Part shown: positions 1 to 7,138 of the stretch, piece after piece
Position numbering within the stretch: the stretch's first letter is position 1
Layout of the letters: each line of letters starts with the position of its first letter
DNA from: Streptomyces sp. SID5910
GTDB lineage: Bacteria; Actinomycetota; Actinomycetes; Streptomycetales; Streptomycetaceae
DNA length: 54,745 nt
NCBI RefSeq assembly: GCF_009862125.1
Contig: NZ_WWHX01000121.1
Coordinates: 1-54,745 of the forward strand
Reading direction: 5' to 3'
Made by a program: the position numbers and the translations under genes
Notes under the pieces: generated by a model
Database searches by the model: none
What the model was told of the DNA's origin: nothing
The model's input: only the letters and a program-made list of their open reading frames with translations

Positions 1-76
1 ATGGCCGTTTTTCCGGCGAGCGGTCCACCGGCCCCCCGCTCCCGGGGCGCCGCCGGCCGCCGGGCGGGAACGACAG

Positions 77-106
77 CGCCCCCGGCACGGAGGTGTGCCG
101 GGGGCG
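77..106 (-). terminator. Strong hairpin after the replication operon
   Basis: Perfect 12-bp arms (77-88 and 95-106) around a 6-base loop, downstream of the last gene of the minus-strand replication operon. There is no U-run, as is common for actinomycete terminators. The same hairpin recurs at 53342-53371 in the overlap copy. Confidence 0.75.
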
Positions 107-163
107 GAGCCGGTGTGTGACTACGAGGGTCACAGTGACAGCCGGAGCGGACAACGTCGCGGC

Positions 164-499
164 CTAGAACTGGCCGTGGTCCTTCCGGTCCTGGGCCGCC
201 TTCTCCCTGGCCGTACGCACCTGCAGGAGGCCCGCGTCGATCAGCCGCTGGAACCCGGCACGCAGGCCCGCCTCGTCGACGTCGACCCGGTCGCCGAACG
301 GGAGATCCAGCAGGCCGGTCACCATCTGGTCCAGGTCGACCTCGGCGAGGCGACCGGACCACTGGGTGAACTTCACGTACAGGCCCAGGTCGGCCAGCGA
401 CAGCCTCGCGTCGTCCACGACCTCCCCCGGCACCAGCACGACGTCCGCCGCCGTCTTCGTGTGCCGCACCGTCGTCGAGAACTCCGGCTCCTCAGCCAC
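164..499 (-). CDS. Small winged-helix-like protein of the replication module
   Basis: A 111-residue protein. The start is taken as GTG at 499, because AAGGAGG lies 6 bases upstream of it; an ATG at 514 would place that Shine-Dalgarno inside the gene. The stretch LSLADLGLYVKF followed by a helical segment ending LIDAGLLQV resembles the winged-helix fold of replication initiators and DnaD-like proteins. It is the third gene of a minus-strand operon after the Rep-like gene and dnaB, and a strong hairpin follows. A helper role in replication initiation or copy control is inferred from the fold and neighbours; no catalytic motif is visible. Confidence 0.75.
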   Translation of the reverse strand: MAEEPEFSTTVRHTKTAADVVLVPGEVVDDARLSLADLGLYVKFTQWSGRLAEVDLDQMVTGLLDLPFGDRVDVDEAGLRAGFQRLIDAGLLQVRTAREKAAQDRKDHGQF

Positions 500-614
500 G
501 TGCCCCTCCTTCATGTCGGTCCTGAACCCTCACATGCCGACGGACCCGAAGTCCTCGGGCCGCCGGTTCCTCACGAACATCCCGCTTTGATTCGTACGCA
601 GGTTCGATTTTCGG

Positions 615-2018
615 TCAGGAAACGTCGGCCGCCATGTCGACGAACCGCGAGTAGTGGCCCTGGAAGGCGACCGTGACGGTGGACGTCGGCCCGTTGCGGT
701 GCTTGGCCACGATCAGGTCGGCCTCCCCCGCACGGGCCGACTCCTTCTCGTACGCGTCCTCGCGGTGCAGCAGGATCACCATGTCCGCGTCCTGCTCGAT
801 CGAGCCGGACTCGCGCAACTCGCTGATCTGCGGGCGCTTGTCGGTGCGCTGCTCGGGGCCGCGGTTGAGCTGGGACAGGGCGATGACCGGGATCTCCAGC
901 TCCTTGGCCAGCAGCTTGAGGTTGCGGGACATGTCGGAGACCTCCTGCTGACGGTTCTCCTGGCGACGGCCGGCGGTGCCGGACTGCATGAGCTGGAGGT
1001 AGTCCACGATCAGCAGGTCGAGGCCGCCCTTGGCCTGCTTGATGCGCCGGGCCCGCGAGCGGATCTCGGTGAGCGACAGGTTCGGGGAGTCGTCCACGAT
1101 CAGCGGGGCGCCCTCGATGTCGGGCGTGCGCTTCGCCATCCGGTCCAGGTCCTCCTCGGTGACCGACCCGGCCCGGATGTGGTGCAGCGCCACCCGCGAC
1201 TCGGCGCTGTAGAGGCGCTGGGTGATCTCGGCGCGGCCCATCTCCAGGGAGAAGAACGCCGAGGTCAGGCCGTGCTTGATCGAGGCGGAGCGGGCGATGT
1301 CCAGGGCGAGGGTCGACTTACCCATGGCCGGGCGGGCGCCGATGACGATGAGCTGGCCGGGCTGCAGACCGTTGGTCATCGCGTCCAGGTCGAGGAAGCC
1401 CGTGGGGATGCCGGTCATCTTGCCGGTGCCCTTCATCCGGGCGTCGAGCTGGTCCCAGAAGTCGGGCACGTCCTCGCGGACGTACGCGTAGCCGGCGGAT
1501 TGCTCACGGGTCGCCAGGGCGTCGAGGACCTCGGCCTCCACCGCGCTGCGGACGTCGTCGATGTCGCCCTCGCCGGAGTAGGCGACCTGCGTGATCCGCG
1601 TGCTGGCCTCGATCAGGCGACGGCGCACGGCCCGCTCGTGGACGATCTCGGCGTAGTACGAGGCGTTCGCCGCCGTCGGCACCGTCTGGACCAGGGTGTG
1701 CAGGTACGGGGCGCCGCCGACCTTGGCGATGTCACCGCGCTTGGTCAGCTCGGCGGCGACCGTGATCGGGTCGACCGGCTCGCCCTTGCCGTACAGGAAG
1801 AGGATCGCGGCCTGGATCGTCTCGTGCGCGGGACGGTAGTAGTCCCGCTGCTGCATCGGGGTGTCGAGGACGTCGGCGATGGCGTCCTTGCTCAGCAGCT
1901 GGCCGCCGAGCGTGGACTGCTCGGCGTCGATGTCGTTCGGCGGGACGCGGTCGAAACCGTCCCGGCCGGAGCGGGCGTACTCGTCGTCAGGGGCGGACTG
2001 AGGTGCGACGATAGTCAT
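615..2018 (-). CDS. dnaB: Replicative DNA helicase, DnaB type
   Basis: A 467-residue DnaB helicase, full length for the family. The N-terminal domain (starting VPPNDIDAEQSTLGG) binds primase and closes the ring. The RecA-like C-terminal half has Walker A GARPAMGKST near residue 230, Walker B LLIVDYLQLM and the arginine-finger region ELRESGSIEQDADMV. It unwinds DNA ahead of the replication fork. ATG at 2018 is preceded by AAGGAG. It follows the Rep-like gene by 89 bases, a gap that contains a hairpin. A helicase encoded by the plasmid suggests that it loads its own fork machinery or feeds the Rep protein directly. Confidence 0.95.
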   Translation of the reverse strand: MTIVAPQSAPDDEYARSGRDGFDRVPPNDIDAEQSTLGGQLLSKDAIADVLDTPMQQRDYYRPAHETIQAAILFLYGKGEPVDPITVAAELTKRGDIAKVGGAPYLHTLVQTVPTAANASYYAEIVHERAVRRRLIEASTRITQVAYSGEGDIDDVRSAVEAEVLDALATREQSAGYAYVREDVPDFWDQLDARMKGTGKMTGIPTGFLDLDAMTNGLQPGQLIVIGARPAMGKSTLALDIARSASIKHGLTSAFFSLEMGRAEITQRLYSAESRVALHHIRAGSVTEEDLDRMAKRTPDIEGAPLIVDDSPNLSLTEIRSRARRIKQAKGGLDLLIVDYLQLMQSGTAGRRQENRQQEVSDMSRNLKLLAKELEIPVIALSQLNRGPEQRTDKRPQISELRESGSIEQDADMVILLHREDAYEKESARAGEADLIVAKHRNGPTSTVTVAFQGHYSRFVDMAADVS

Positions 2019-2041
2019 ACGGATCTCCTTGGTGAGGTCTT

Positions 2042-2079
2042 CTGTGGCGGCTGGTTCTTGACGGGAGCGGCCGCCACAG
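2042..2079 (-). promoter_or_regulatory. Hairpin between rep-like gene and dnaB
   Basis: Perfect 10-bp arms (2042-2051 and 2070-2079) in the 89-base gap between the two replication genes. It could attenuate read-through into dnaB or protect the processed mRNA; the position is the only evidence. Confidence 0.45.
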
Positions 2080-2107
2080 GTGTGTTCGGAACGGGGTGGT
2101 GCGGGGG

Positions 2108-3238
2108 TCACGCGGGCTGACCGGCGCGCAGCCGGGCCAGCAGTCCGGCACCGTCGATCGAGTCAGGCTCGGACGCACCGCGCTGTCGCCGCTCGCGCTC
2201 GGCGAGACGGCACTGCGGGCAGTCACCGGCCTCGAAGGCCGGGTGGTGCTCGCACATCTCAGGGGCCGGGCGGCCCGACCGCTGCCCGGGCACCGACGGC
2301 TGCGGAGCCTCGGGCCAGGTCATCGCGTCTTCCAGGACCTTCCAGGTGGGCTTCATCCGGCCCATCCACTCAGCCACCCGGCACAGGTGGTCGACGTCGG
2401 CCCCGGCCTCCAGGAGCTCGGCGGCCTCGGTGGCGATCAGCTTGGCGCGCTTGGGCAGGAACGGGCGCCCGCCGGCCTTCATGCCGTGGGCCCAGGCGTC
2501 CACCACCGGCTTCGCCGCCGAGGTGTCGGCGGGCACGTCGTCCCCGCCGTCCTCCTGGTCCTTCTTCGGCGGCGCGGCCTTCTTGGGCGCCGTCTTCTTC
2601 GGGGCGGCCTTCTTCGCCGGGGCCTTCTTGGCCGCCGGGGCCTGCTTCGCCGGGGCGTCCGGCTTCGGCTCCTCCGGCTGCGCGGCCGCCGGAGCCGGAC
2701 TGCCGGCGGACGTCTGCACGACCTGGTCGCCGCGGCGGGTGTGCAGCGGAGGCTCCGGCGGGTTCTCCCGCCAGTCCGGCGTGTACGCGTCGAGCTTGTC
2801 CCAGACGTTGCGCCAGCCCACGTACGCGTCCGGCGGCAGCTCATTGACCTGGTACGTGCGGAAGGCGTTCTGGATCCCGCCCTTGCCCGTCGACTTCACC
2901 AGGTGCCCGTCCTCGGGGTTCACGACGAGGTTGAGCTCGGCGAGCAGCTTCAACGCGTCCTTGACCATGGTCGGGCTGCACGGCTTCTTGTTCACGCCCG
3001 GCAGGAGGTAGCAGAGCTGGTCCAGCGACATCCGGCGCAGACCGCCGCCCTTGCGCCGGACGTTCTCACGGAGCATCGCCCGCAGGACCATGTACAGGTG
3101 CAGGGCGGTCCGGGTCATGTCCGGCAGCAGCAGCACCCAGTCGCGCACCTGCGTGTGCGTCCAGTAGTCGTTGAGGGTGCCGATGAGCTCGAACTCCTCG
3201 TCGGCGCCGTCGTCCATCAGGTCGGGAGAGGTCGTCAT
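2108..3238 (-). CDS. Rep-like winged-helix replication protein with basic linker and zinc site
   Basis: A 376-residue protein in three parts. Residues about 20-130 read as a winged-helix DNA-binding domain (WVLLLPDMTRTALHLYMVLR, then LSLDQLCYLL-like helices). Residues about 190-235 are a Lys/Ala/Pro-rich linker with AAKKAPAKKAAPKK repeats, like histone H1 tails. The C-terminal part carries CEHH...CPQC, a likely zinc site, before a short helical end. It heads the operon with dnaB, so an initiator or helicase-loader role is inferred. It resembles replication proteins of Streptomyces plasmids more than any chromosomal protein. ATG at 3238 overlaps the stop of an upstream small ORF (ATGA), pointing to translational coupling. 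Confidence 0.75.
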   Translation of the reverse strand: MTTSPDLMDDGADEEFELIGTLNDYWTHTQVRDWVLLLPDMTRTALHLYMVLRAMLRENVRRKGGGLRRMSLDQLCYLLPGVNKKPCSPTMVKDALKLLAELNLVVNPEDGHLVKSTGKGGIQNAFRTYQVNELPPDAYVGWRNVWDKLDAYTPDWRENPPEPPLHTRRGDQVVQTSAGSPAPAAAQPEEPKPDAPAKQAPAAKKAPAKKAAPKKTAPKKAAPPKKDQEDGGDDVPADTSAAKPVVDAWAHGMKAGGRPFLPKRAKLIATEAAELLEAGADVDHLCRVAEWMGRMKPTWKVLEDAMTWPEAPQPSVPGQRSGRPAPEMCEHHPAFEAGDCPQCRLAERERRQRGASEPDSIDGAGLLARLRAGQPA

Positions 3239-3453
3239 CGGGTCACCGCCACGGCGGCCTGGGCGGACGAGACGTCGTTCGTAGTAGTCACGCGGCCGTT
3301 GTATGCGCCAAAGCGGACACCCCCATCGGGGCAGGTCAAACGGGCTTCAAAGCAATCTGTAGTCATCACGGCGTCTTCGTACGCGGCCGCGACGGTTACC
3401 GTCGCGGGCTCCGCGGAGGCGAGCCGGTGGCGCTGGTGCATCCGGTGGTGCAT
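3235..3453 (-). CDS. Possible leader ORF coupled to the Rep-like gene
   Basis: A 72-residue ORF (or 43 residues from the internal ATG at 3366) whose TGA overlaps the ATG of the Rep-like gene. GGGAGA lies about 11 bases before the first ATG, a weak spacing. No domain is recognisable. It contains a 21-base palindrome. The overlap suggests a leader that couples translation and so limits Rep synthesis, but the ORF may also be chance. Confidence 0.4.
   Translation of the reverse strand: MHHRMHQRHRLASAEPATVTVAAAYEDAVMTTDCFEARLTCPDGGVRFGAYNGRVTTTNDVSSAQAAVAVTR
3387..3407. repeat. 21-base palindrome upstream of rep
   Basis: Arms of 10 bp (CCGCGACGGT and ACCGTCGCGG) around one T. The central GGTTACC recurs as GGTAACC/GGTTACC near 3510 and 3560. 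Operator or iteron function is possible. Confidence 0.5.
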
Positions 3454-3505
3454 GGGGTGCGATCTCTCCCATTCGGGGTAGAGAGCCGCACGTCGGTGAT
3501 CATCA

Positions 3506-3567
3506 CCAGGTAACCGGACGGGCCTACGAGCGGTGCTGCGTAAAGGCCATCAGGGCGGTTACCCTGG
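3506..3567. repeat. Inverted CCAGGTAACCG boxes upstream of rep
   Basis: CCAGGTAACCGG at about 3506-3517 and GCGGTTACCCTGG at about 3555-3567 are inverted copies of one motif, about 40 bases apart, in the untranslated region ahead of the minus-strand Rep-like gene. They may be binding sites for Rep or a copy-number repressor. Nothing else is evident between 3454 and 3675. Confidence 0.45.
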
Positions 3568-3675
3568 TCGATGGTGACCGGGCCCGACAGGGTCGGGAGC
3601 CCGGCGTTACCGCCGACGTACGACTCAGAAGTTGTGGCTGTAGTGGGCCGAAGGCTGAGTCAAGTTGTTGAGTTG

Positions 3676-3707
3676 AGGGCCGCTCCTGTTGGCGCAGGGG
3701 CGGCCCT
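3676..3707 (-). terminator. Hairpin after the small ORF at 3713
   Basis: Arms AGGGCCGC/GCGGCCCT (3676-3683, 3700-3707) begin six bases past the stop codon of the 91-residue minus-strand ORF. This supports that ORF being the last gene of its unit. Confidence 0.55.
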
Positions 3708-3712
3708 TGGCG

Positions 3713-3988
3713 TTACGGGGCGCGGGCGGTCATGGCGAACATGGTGGAGTCCAATCGCCGGTTGGGGAAACCGGTGGTGAGCTGGTATGGAGCGTGATCG
3801 CATCCGGTGATCGTGCCGGACGCCGGTGTGGTGTTGTACCGGGTTTCCGGCGCGAATACTCCGAGATCCCGTTCTCCGGGAGAGAACTTGCGGAGGCGTC
3901 CCGCCACGCGGGAAGCACGGGTCGCCATCGGCGTGTCCCCGTGTCCTGTTGGCCCACTGTCGGTGGGTACGCGTAGCCTGCAACGCAT
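3713..3988 (-). CDS. Unrecognised 91-residue protein
   Basis: Not recognised. ATG at 3988 is preceded by AAGGAGGT with 7-base spacing, an almost ideal ribosome binding site, and a terminator-like hairpin follows the stop, so the ORF is probably expressed although its codon bias is weak. The start codon sits inside an inverted repeat (CCTGCAA/TTGCAGG, 3977-3994) and a second one (3994-4012) covers the Shine-Dalgarno, so mRNA folding could control its translation. The N-terminal half is basic. It lies downstream of the GntR-GNAT pair on the same strand. Confidence 0.45.
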   Translation of the reverse strand: MRCRLRVPTDSGPTGHGDTPMATRASRVAGRLRKFSPGERDLGVFAPETRYNTTPASGTITGCDHAPYQLTTGFPNRRLDSTMFAMTARAP

Positions 3989-4054
3989 TGCAGGCACCTC
4001 CTTGTCAGGTGCTTGATCGCGCGTCGGGCTTCCACACACCGACGTTGCGACCGG

Positions 4055-4074
4055 CAGGCCCCCACGGGGGCCTG
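4055..4074 (-). terminator. Hairpin after the GNAT gene
   Basis: CAGGCCCCC and GGGGGCCTG arms with a very short loop, about 50 bases past the GNAT stop codon on the minus strand. Confidence 0.5.
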
Positions 4075-4122
4075 TTCGCGTTTCGCGGTGCACATCTTCC
4101 TCCCTCGGCACGGTCGGCACGG

Positions 4123-4680
4123 TCAGCTCGTCACTTCCGGCGCGTCGGTGCTGGTCAGCAAGGCGTCCGGGTGGCGAACCACGGAGGCCGGCCGTTGACC
4201 CATCCATCCGGACAGCCGGTGGGCGGGCGCCTCTGTGCGAACGTGCTCGAAGCCTTCGCGCAGGTAGAACTGCTGCAGCGCGACGTTGTCGCGCCAGCAG
4301 TCCAACCGGACCCACGGCTTGCCCTGCTCCCGGGCCTGGCGGCCAACCCAGTCGAGGAGGCGACCGCCGAGGTTGCTGCCCTTCGCGGCCCGCGAGGTGA
4401 TGAGCTTCGCCACGTAGACGGCGGTGTCGGGGAGGTCGTTCTCCCGCCAGAAGTCCATGTCGGCCGGGGCGAGCGTCACCGTGGCGAGCACGGCTTGATG
4501 GTCCTCGACGACCCAGGTGCGGCCCGCCTCGATGTCAGCCATCCACTTGGCCAGGGCCGGACCGCGCGTCTGAGGGTTCCGCCACTGGTCGATTCCGGCG
4601 GCGGCCAGCCAGCCCTCTGCCTCGATGCGCAACGCCATCAGGTCGTCGACATCAGATGTGGTTGCAGGCCGAAGGATCAC
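4123..4680 (-). CDS. GNAT family N-acetyltransferase
   Basis: A 185-residue single-domain acetyltransferase. It opens with the typical ILRPATTSDVDDLMAL strand-helix, has the VYVAKLITSRAAKGSNLGGRLLDW acetyl-CoA binding loop in the usual motif A position, and ends with LDCWRDNVALQQFYLREGFEHV, the motif B sequence of GNAT enzymes. It transfers acetyl from acetyl-CoA to an unknown small molecule or protein. GTG at 4680 overlaps the stop of the upstream GntR regulator (GTGA), so the two are co-translated. Substrate cannot be read from sequence. Confidence 0.85.
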   Translation of the reverse strand: MILRPATTSDVDDLMALRIEAEGWLAAAGIDQWRNPQTRGPALAKWMADIEAGRTWVVEDHQAVLATVTLAPADMDFWRENDLPDTAVYVAKLITSRAAKGSNLGGRLLDWVGRQAREQGKPWVRLDCWRDNVALQQFYLREGFEHVRTEAPAHRLSGWMGQRPASVVRHPDALLTSTDAPEVTS

Positions 4681-5447
4681 CGGTCGATCTCCAATTCGTA
4701 GATGATCCGGTTGCGGTCGCCGGGGGCGATCGTGACCATCACGCGGATCGGGGTGCCGTCGGCGCCGTAGCCGATTCGGGCGTGCTGACAGACCGGTGTG
4801 CCCGGCAGGTTCTGCAGGTGGAGGCGCTCGATCTCGGTACCGGTGGGCATCCGGATGTCGAGCTCGTCGCGGATGCGGTGCTGCGGATTTCCCGTTGCGG
4901 CGAGGATGCCGCCCTTCATCGTCACGTCCCGCTCGTCCATGAGGGGGGTGCCCTCAGCGATGTGCACGGGGAACCATGAGTCAGCCAACTGGCAGGGCTC
5001 ACCGTCTACGAGGCGGAGCCGCCGGCGGGCGACGACGGGCGTCTCCGGGTCCAGGCCGAGCCAGCCCGCAATGTCCTTCGGGGCCGGTTCGGTCGAGACC
5101 TGGGGGATGCCCTGTTCGGGCTCCCGGCCCTGCGCTCGGACCTGAGCCTTCCAGTCGTCCGTGTTGGTGACCGGGTCGTCGGACCGTTCCCCCCGCTCGT
5201 ACTCGCCGGGGTTCCAGAGCAGCGGGTTGTAGATCCGGACGAATGCGCCCGCTCCCTGACGTGCGACGACGTGGCCGGACTCCTTGAGCTGGGTGATGGC
5301 CCGGTACACGACGAGCTCGCTGGCACCGAACTGCGCCGCGATGTTCTTGGTGCTGGGCAACTTGTCGCCCGGCTGCAGATCACCGGAGGCGATCCGGGCG
5401 CGGAAGGATTCCGCGATCGACTTGGCCGTAGCCGGTTTCGTGGTCAT
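4677..5447 (-). CDS. GntR-family regulator with UTRA domain (operator nearby)
   Basis: A 256-residue regulator. Residues about 5-70 form the GntR winged helix (RARIASGDLQPGDKLPSTKNIAAQFGAS, then VYRAITQLKESGHV). Residues about 110-256 form a UTRA ligand-binding domain. The start is taken as the ATG at 5447 since the upstream in-frame ATG lacks a ribosome site. The palindrome ACTTCCGATAGGAAGT ends about 19 bases before the start codon, and the same element occurs twice around the transfer promoter near 7.1 kb. This makes it a strong candidate repressor of both itself and the transfer region, like KorSA/TraR-type GntR repressors of Streptomyces plasmids. The regulator-operator match is inferred. 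Confidence 0.88.
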   Translation of the reverse strand: MTTKPATAKSIAESFRARIASGDLQPGDKLPSTKNIAAQFGASELVVYRAITQLKESGHVVARQGAGAFVRIYNPLLWNPGEYERGERSDDPVTNTDDWKAQVRAQGREPEQGIPQVSTEPAPKDIAGWLGLDPETPVVARRRLRLVDGEPCQLADSWFPVHIAEGTPLMDERDVTMKGGILAATGNPQHRIRDELDIRMPTGTEIERLHLQNLPGTPVCQHARIGYGADGTPIRVMVTIAPGDRNRIIYELEIDR

Positions 5448-5465
5448 GGCGGGAACCCTAGCGCA

Positions 5466-5481
5466 ACTTCCGATAGGAAGT
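5466..5481. promoter_or_regulatory. Putative GntR operator, copy 1 (autoregulatory)
   Basis: ACTTCCGATAGGAAGT: 6-bp arms around GATA/TATC. It is placed just upstream of the GntR gene that starts at 5447. The identical element occurs at 7068-7084 and 7122-7138. Confidence 0.8.
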
Positions 5482-5489
5482 AATGGGGT

Positions 5490-5528
5490 GGGGCCGCTCA
5501 ATCGATCAACGGCTGACTGAGCGGCCCC
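5490..5528 (-). terminator. Hairpin after the UTRA-only gene
   Basis: Perfect 11-bp arms GGGGCCGCTCA/TGAGCGGCCCC (5490-5500, 5518-5528), 14 bases past the stop of the minus-strand UTRA-only gene. It separates that operon from the next regulator gene. Confidence 0.7.
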
Positions 5529-5541
5529 GTTCGGGCGTGTA

Positions 5542-6090
5542 TCAGCTGGTCGGCACGCTGTAGCGCAGGACCCAGGCGTCGGGAGCCAGCGTGTGCACGG
5601 TCACCTCGACGGCGCGGCCTTCGGTGGTACGGCCGACGTGAATGATGCGGAGCAGCAGGGTGTTGGCCTCGACCCCAAGCGCTGCGGCCTCCGCCTTGTT
5701 CGCCGGGTGCTGCTGGATTTCCTCGGTGACCTCGCTCTGTTCGAAGCCCGCCTCCGCCATGCGCGAGATGATCCCGCCCTTGCCCGGGTCGGGCTGCTCA
5801 ATCCCGGCGGCCTCGGCGACGTCGAGCGGGATGTACGAGTCGGCCAGCTGCACCAGGCGGTCGTCGCTGAACATCCGGCGCTTGCGGGCGGCCGTCTCGG
5901 TGCCGGCCTCGACGCCGAGAATCGCGGCGACGGTCTCCGGGGCTGCAGCGCGCTCGACGTCCGTCTCGACGCGGGGGGTGCCGCCCAGCCTCCTGATCTC
6001 GGTGTCGAACGCACCGCGCGAGGCGCCCTCCTCCCGGCGGGCGCGCAGGTAGCGGGTCGAGGAATCGCGCACGATCTTTTCGGTGCTCAC
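5542..6090 (-). CDS. UTRA-domain protein lacking the GntR DNA-binding domain
   Basis: A 182-residue protein that aligns in layout with the C-terminal two thirds of the two neighbouring GntR/UTRA proteins (shared pattern: Y.Q.ARE.GA.RGAF..EI.RLG.TP, then VQLADSYIPLDVA, then GRAVEVTVHTL). It has no winged helix. GTG at 6090 is the chosen start; the reading frame upstream has no GntR-like sequence, so this looks like a deletion or domain-shedding event rather than a frameshift. It lies 41 bases after the GntR gene at 6132-6920, in one operon. It could form heterodimers with the full-length regulators and modulate them; this is inference. Confidence 0.75.
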   Translation of the reverse strand: MSTEKIVRDSSTRYLRARREEGASRGAFDTEIRRLGGTPRVETDVERAAAPETVAAILGVEAGTETAARKRRMFSDDRLVQLADSYIPLDVAEAAGIEQPDPGKGGIISRMAEAGFEQSEVTEEIQQHPANKAEAAALGVEANTLLLRIIHVGRTTEGRAVEVTVHTLAPDAWVLRYSVPTS

Positions 6091-6131
6091 GGTGGTGAAT
6101 CCATCCTTCGTCTCGTGGTCTCGGTGGTGGG

Positions 6132-6920
6132 TCACGCCGGATCGCTGGCTGCATCCGGCGGGTCGATCGGCCAGGTGTAAGTCAGCGTCCACAGCGTCGT
6201 TGACACGACGTGCACGCAGACCTCGACGGCCCGCCCTTCCGCGCTGCGGGCCACATGGGTGATCTCGTACACCTGGCGCTCCGCAGGGATGGCCAGGGTG
6301 CTGGCCTCCTCCGCACTGGGCGAGCGGACGTTGATCGTCTCGGTGATCGTCCGCTGACCGTGCCCTAGCTCCTCCAGCCGGGACTTCGACCCCCCAGGGC
6401 CGGTGTCCCGCTGCTCCAGCTGGCTCCCGAACGCGATGTCGCCCGGGAAGTAGCTGGTGGCCAGCTGCACGACGATTTCGTTCGCGGTCATGACCCGCGT
6501 CCGGATCAGTACGGGTTCCGGGAGGTCATTTTCGATGTCGAGCAGCTCGGCGACGTGGGCCGGCGGCCTTCCGCGGCTGACCGTGGGCGTGCTGCCCGGT
6601 GTCATCCCCAGGCGCTCGATCTCGGCACCGAAGGCGCCGCGTGCGCCGTTCTGCTCCCGGGCGACCTGCATGTAGCGCCCGGTTCCGTCCCTGTGGATCT
6701 TCCCCAAGATCGGCGACACGACCGTCCCCAGCTTCTGGATGCCGATGGTCAGGCCGCGCTCGGTCAGCTCGCTGTAGGCCCGCTGGATCGTGGTCCGCGA
6801 GCCGCGCCCGGCGGCGACCAGGTCGGCGATCTTCGGCAGCTTCGAGCCGGGCGGATACACGCCCTGGGCGATCTCGCCCGCGATCTCGTCGGTGAGCTGT
6901 TTCCACCGTGGCGATGCCAT
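6132..6920 (-). CDS. GntR-family regulator with UTRA domain
   Basis: A 262-residue regulator: winged helix at residues 1-70 (KQLTDEIAGEIAQGVYPPGSKLPKIADL, then TIQRAYSELTERGL) followed by a UTRA domain (about 95-250) that ends with GRAVEVCVHVV. ATG at 6920 has GGGAGG at good spacing. It is divergent from the transfer cluster, and a TTAAT-N6-ATTAA palindrome lies 38 bases upstream, possibly its own operator, different from the CTTCC/GGAAG element. The ligand is unknown. Confidence 0.88.
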   Translation of the reverse strand: MASPRWKQLTDEIAGEIAQGVYPPGSKLPKIADLVAAGRGSRTTIQRAYSELTERGLTIGIQKLGTVVSPILGKIHRDGTGRYMQVAREQNGARGAFGAEIERLGMTPGSTPTVSRGRPPAHVAELLDIENDLPEPVLIRTRVMTANEIVVQLATSYFPGDIAFGSQLEQRDTGPGGSKSRLEELGHGQRTITETINVRSPSAEEASTLAIPAERQVYEITHVARSAEGRAVEVCVHVVSTTLWTLTYTWPIDPPDAASDPA

Positions 6921-6957
6921 GGAGCCTCCCTTCCTGTGGCCTGGCGGCCATCCAACC

Positions 6958-6973
6958 TTAATTCCGGTATTAA
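6958..6973. promoter_or_regulatory. TTAAT-N6-ATTAA palindrome upstream of the second GntR gene
   Basis: TTAATTCCGGTATTAA is an A+T-rich palindrome in a very G+C-rich region, upstream of the regulator starting at 6920. It is a likely operator or promoter core for that gene. Confidence 0.5.
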
Positions 6974-7067
6974 CGCACGGCGCTGGTTGACGCGGGGAAA
7001 AAAACCGGGATTATTCATCAGGTCAGCCGTAGTGACCCGTGAGCACAGGGTGGCGACGGGGGTCGCA

Positions 7068-7084
7068 ACTTCCTATCGGAAGCT
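7068..7084. promoter_or_regulatory. Putative GntR operator, copy 2
   Basis: ACTTCCTATCGGAAGCT, immediately upstream of the -35 box of the transfer promoter. It is an exact inverted copy of 7122-7138. Confidence 0.8.
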
Positions 7085-7085
7085 G

Positions 7086-7114
7086 TTGACGGGAGATCCG
7101 TACGGGTCTAACGT
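7086..7114 (+). promoter_or_regulatory. Promoter facing the transfer cluster
   Basis: TTGACG (7086-7091), a 17-base spacer, then TAACGT (7109-7114). It is bracketed by the two inverted operators, the downstream one covering the likely start site. This is a typical repressible architecture. Confidence 0.75.
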
Positions 7115-7121
7115 CTCCATC

Positions 7122-7138
7122 AGCTTCCGATAGGAAGT
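7122..7138. promoter_or_regulatory. Putative GntR operator, copy 3
   Basis: AGCTTCCGATAGGAAGT, the exact inverse of 7068-7084, 8 bases past the -10 box. Binding here would block transcription start or allow looping with the upstream copy. Confidence 0.8.

Larger units (their letters stand above)
1..1480. repeat. Terminal redundancy, left copy (circular overlap)
   Basis: This stretch recurs at 53266-54745 with a constant offset of 53,265. Matching reading frames have identical lengths and translations in both copies. The second copy ends abruptly inside dnaB, where the window ends. This is the signature of a circular molecule assembled with overlapping ends, giving a unit length of 53,265 bp. 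Confidence 0.95.

Noticed and set aside
654-2120. Long plus-strand frame opposite dnaB
   Set aside because: It mirrors the codon bias of dnaB on the other strand, as is usual in G+C-rich DNA; its translation is low complexity with no domain.
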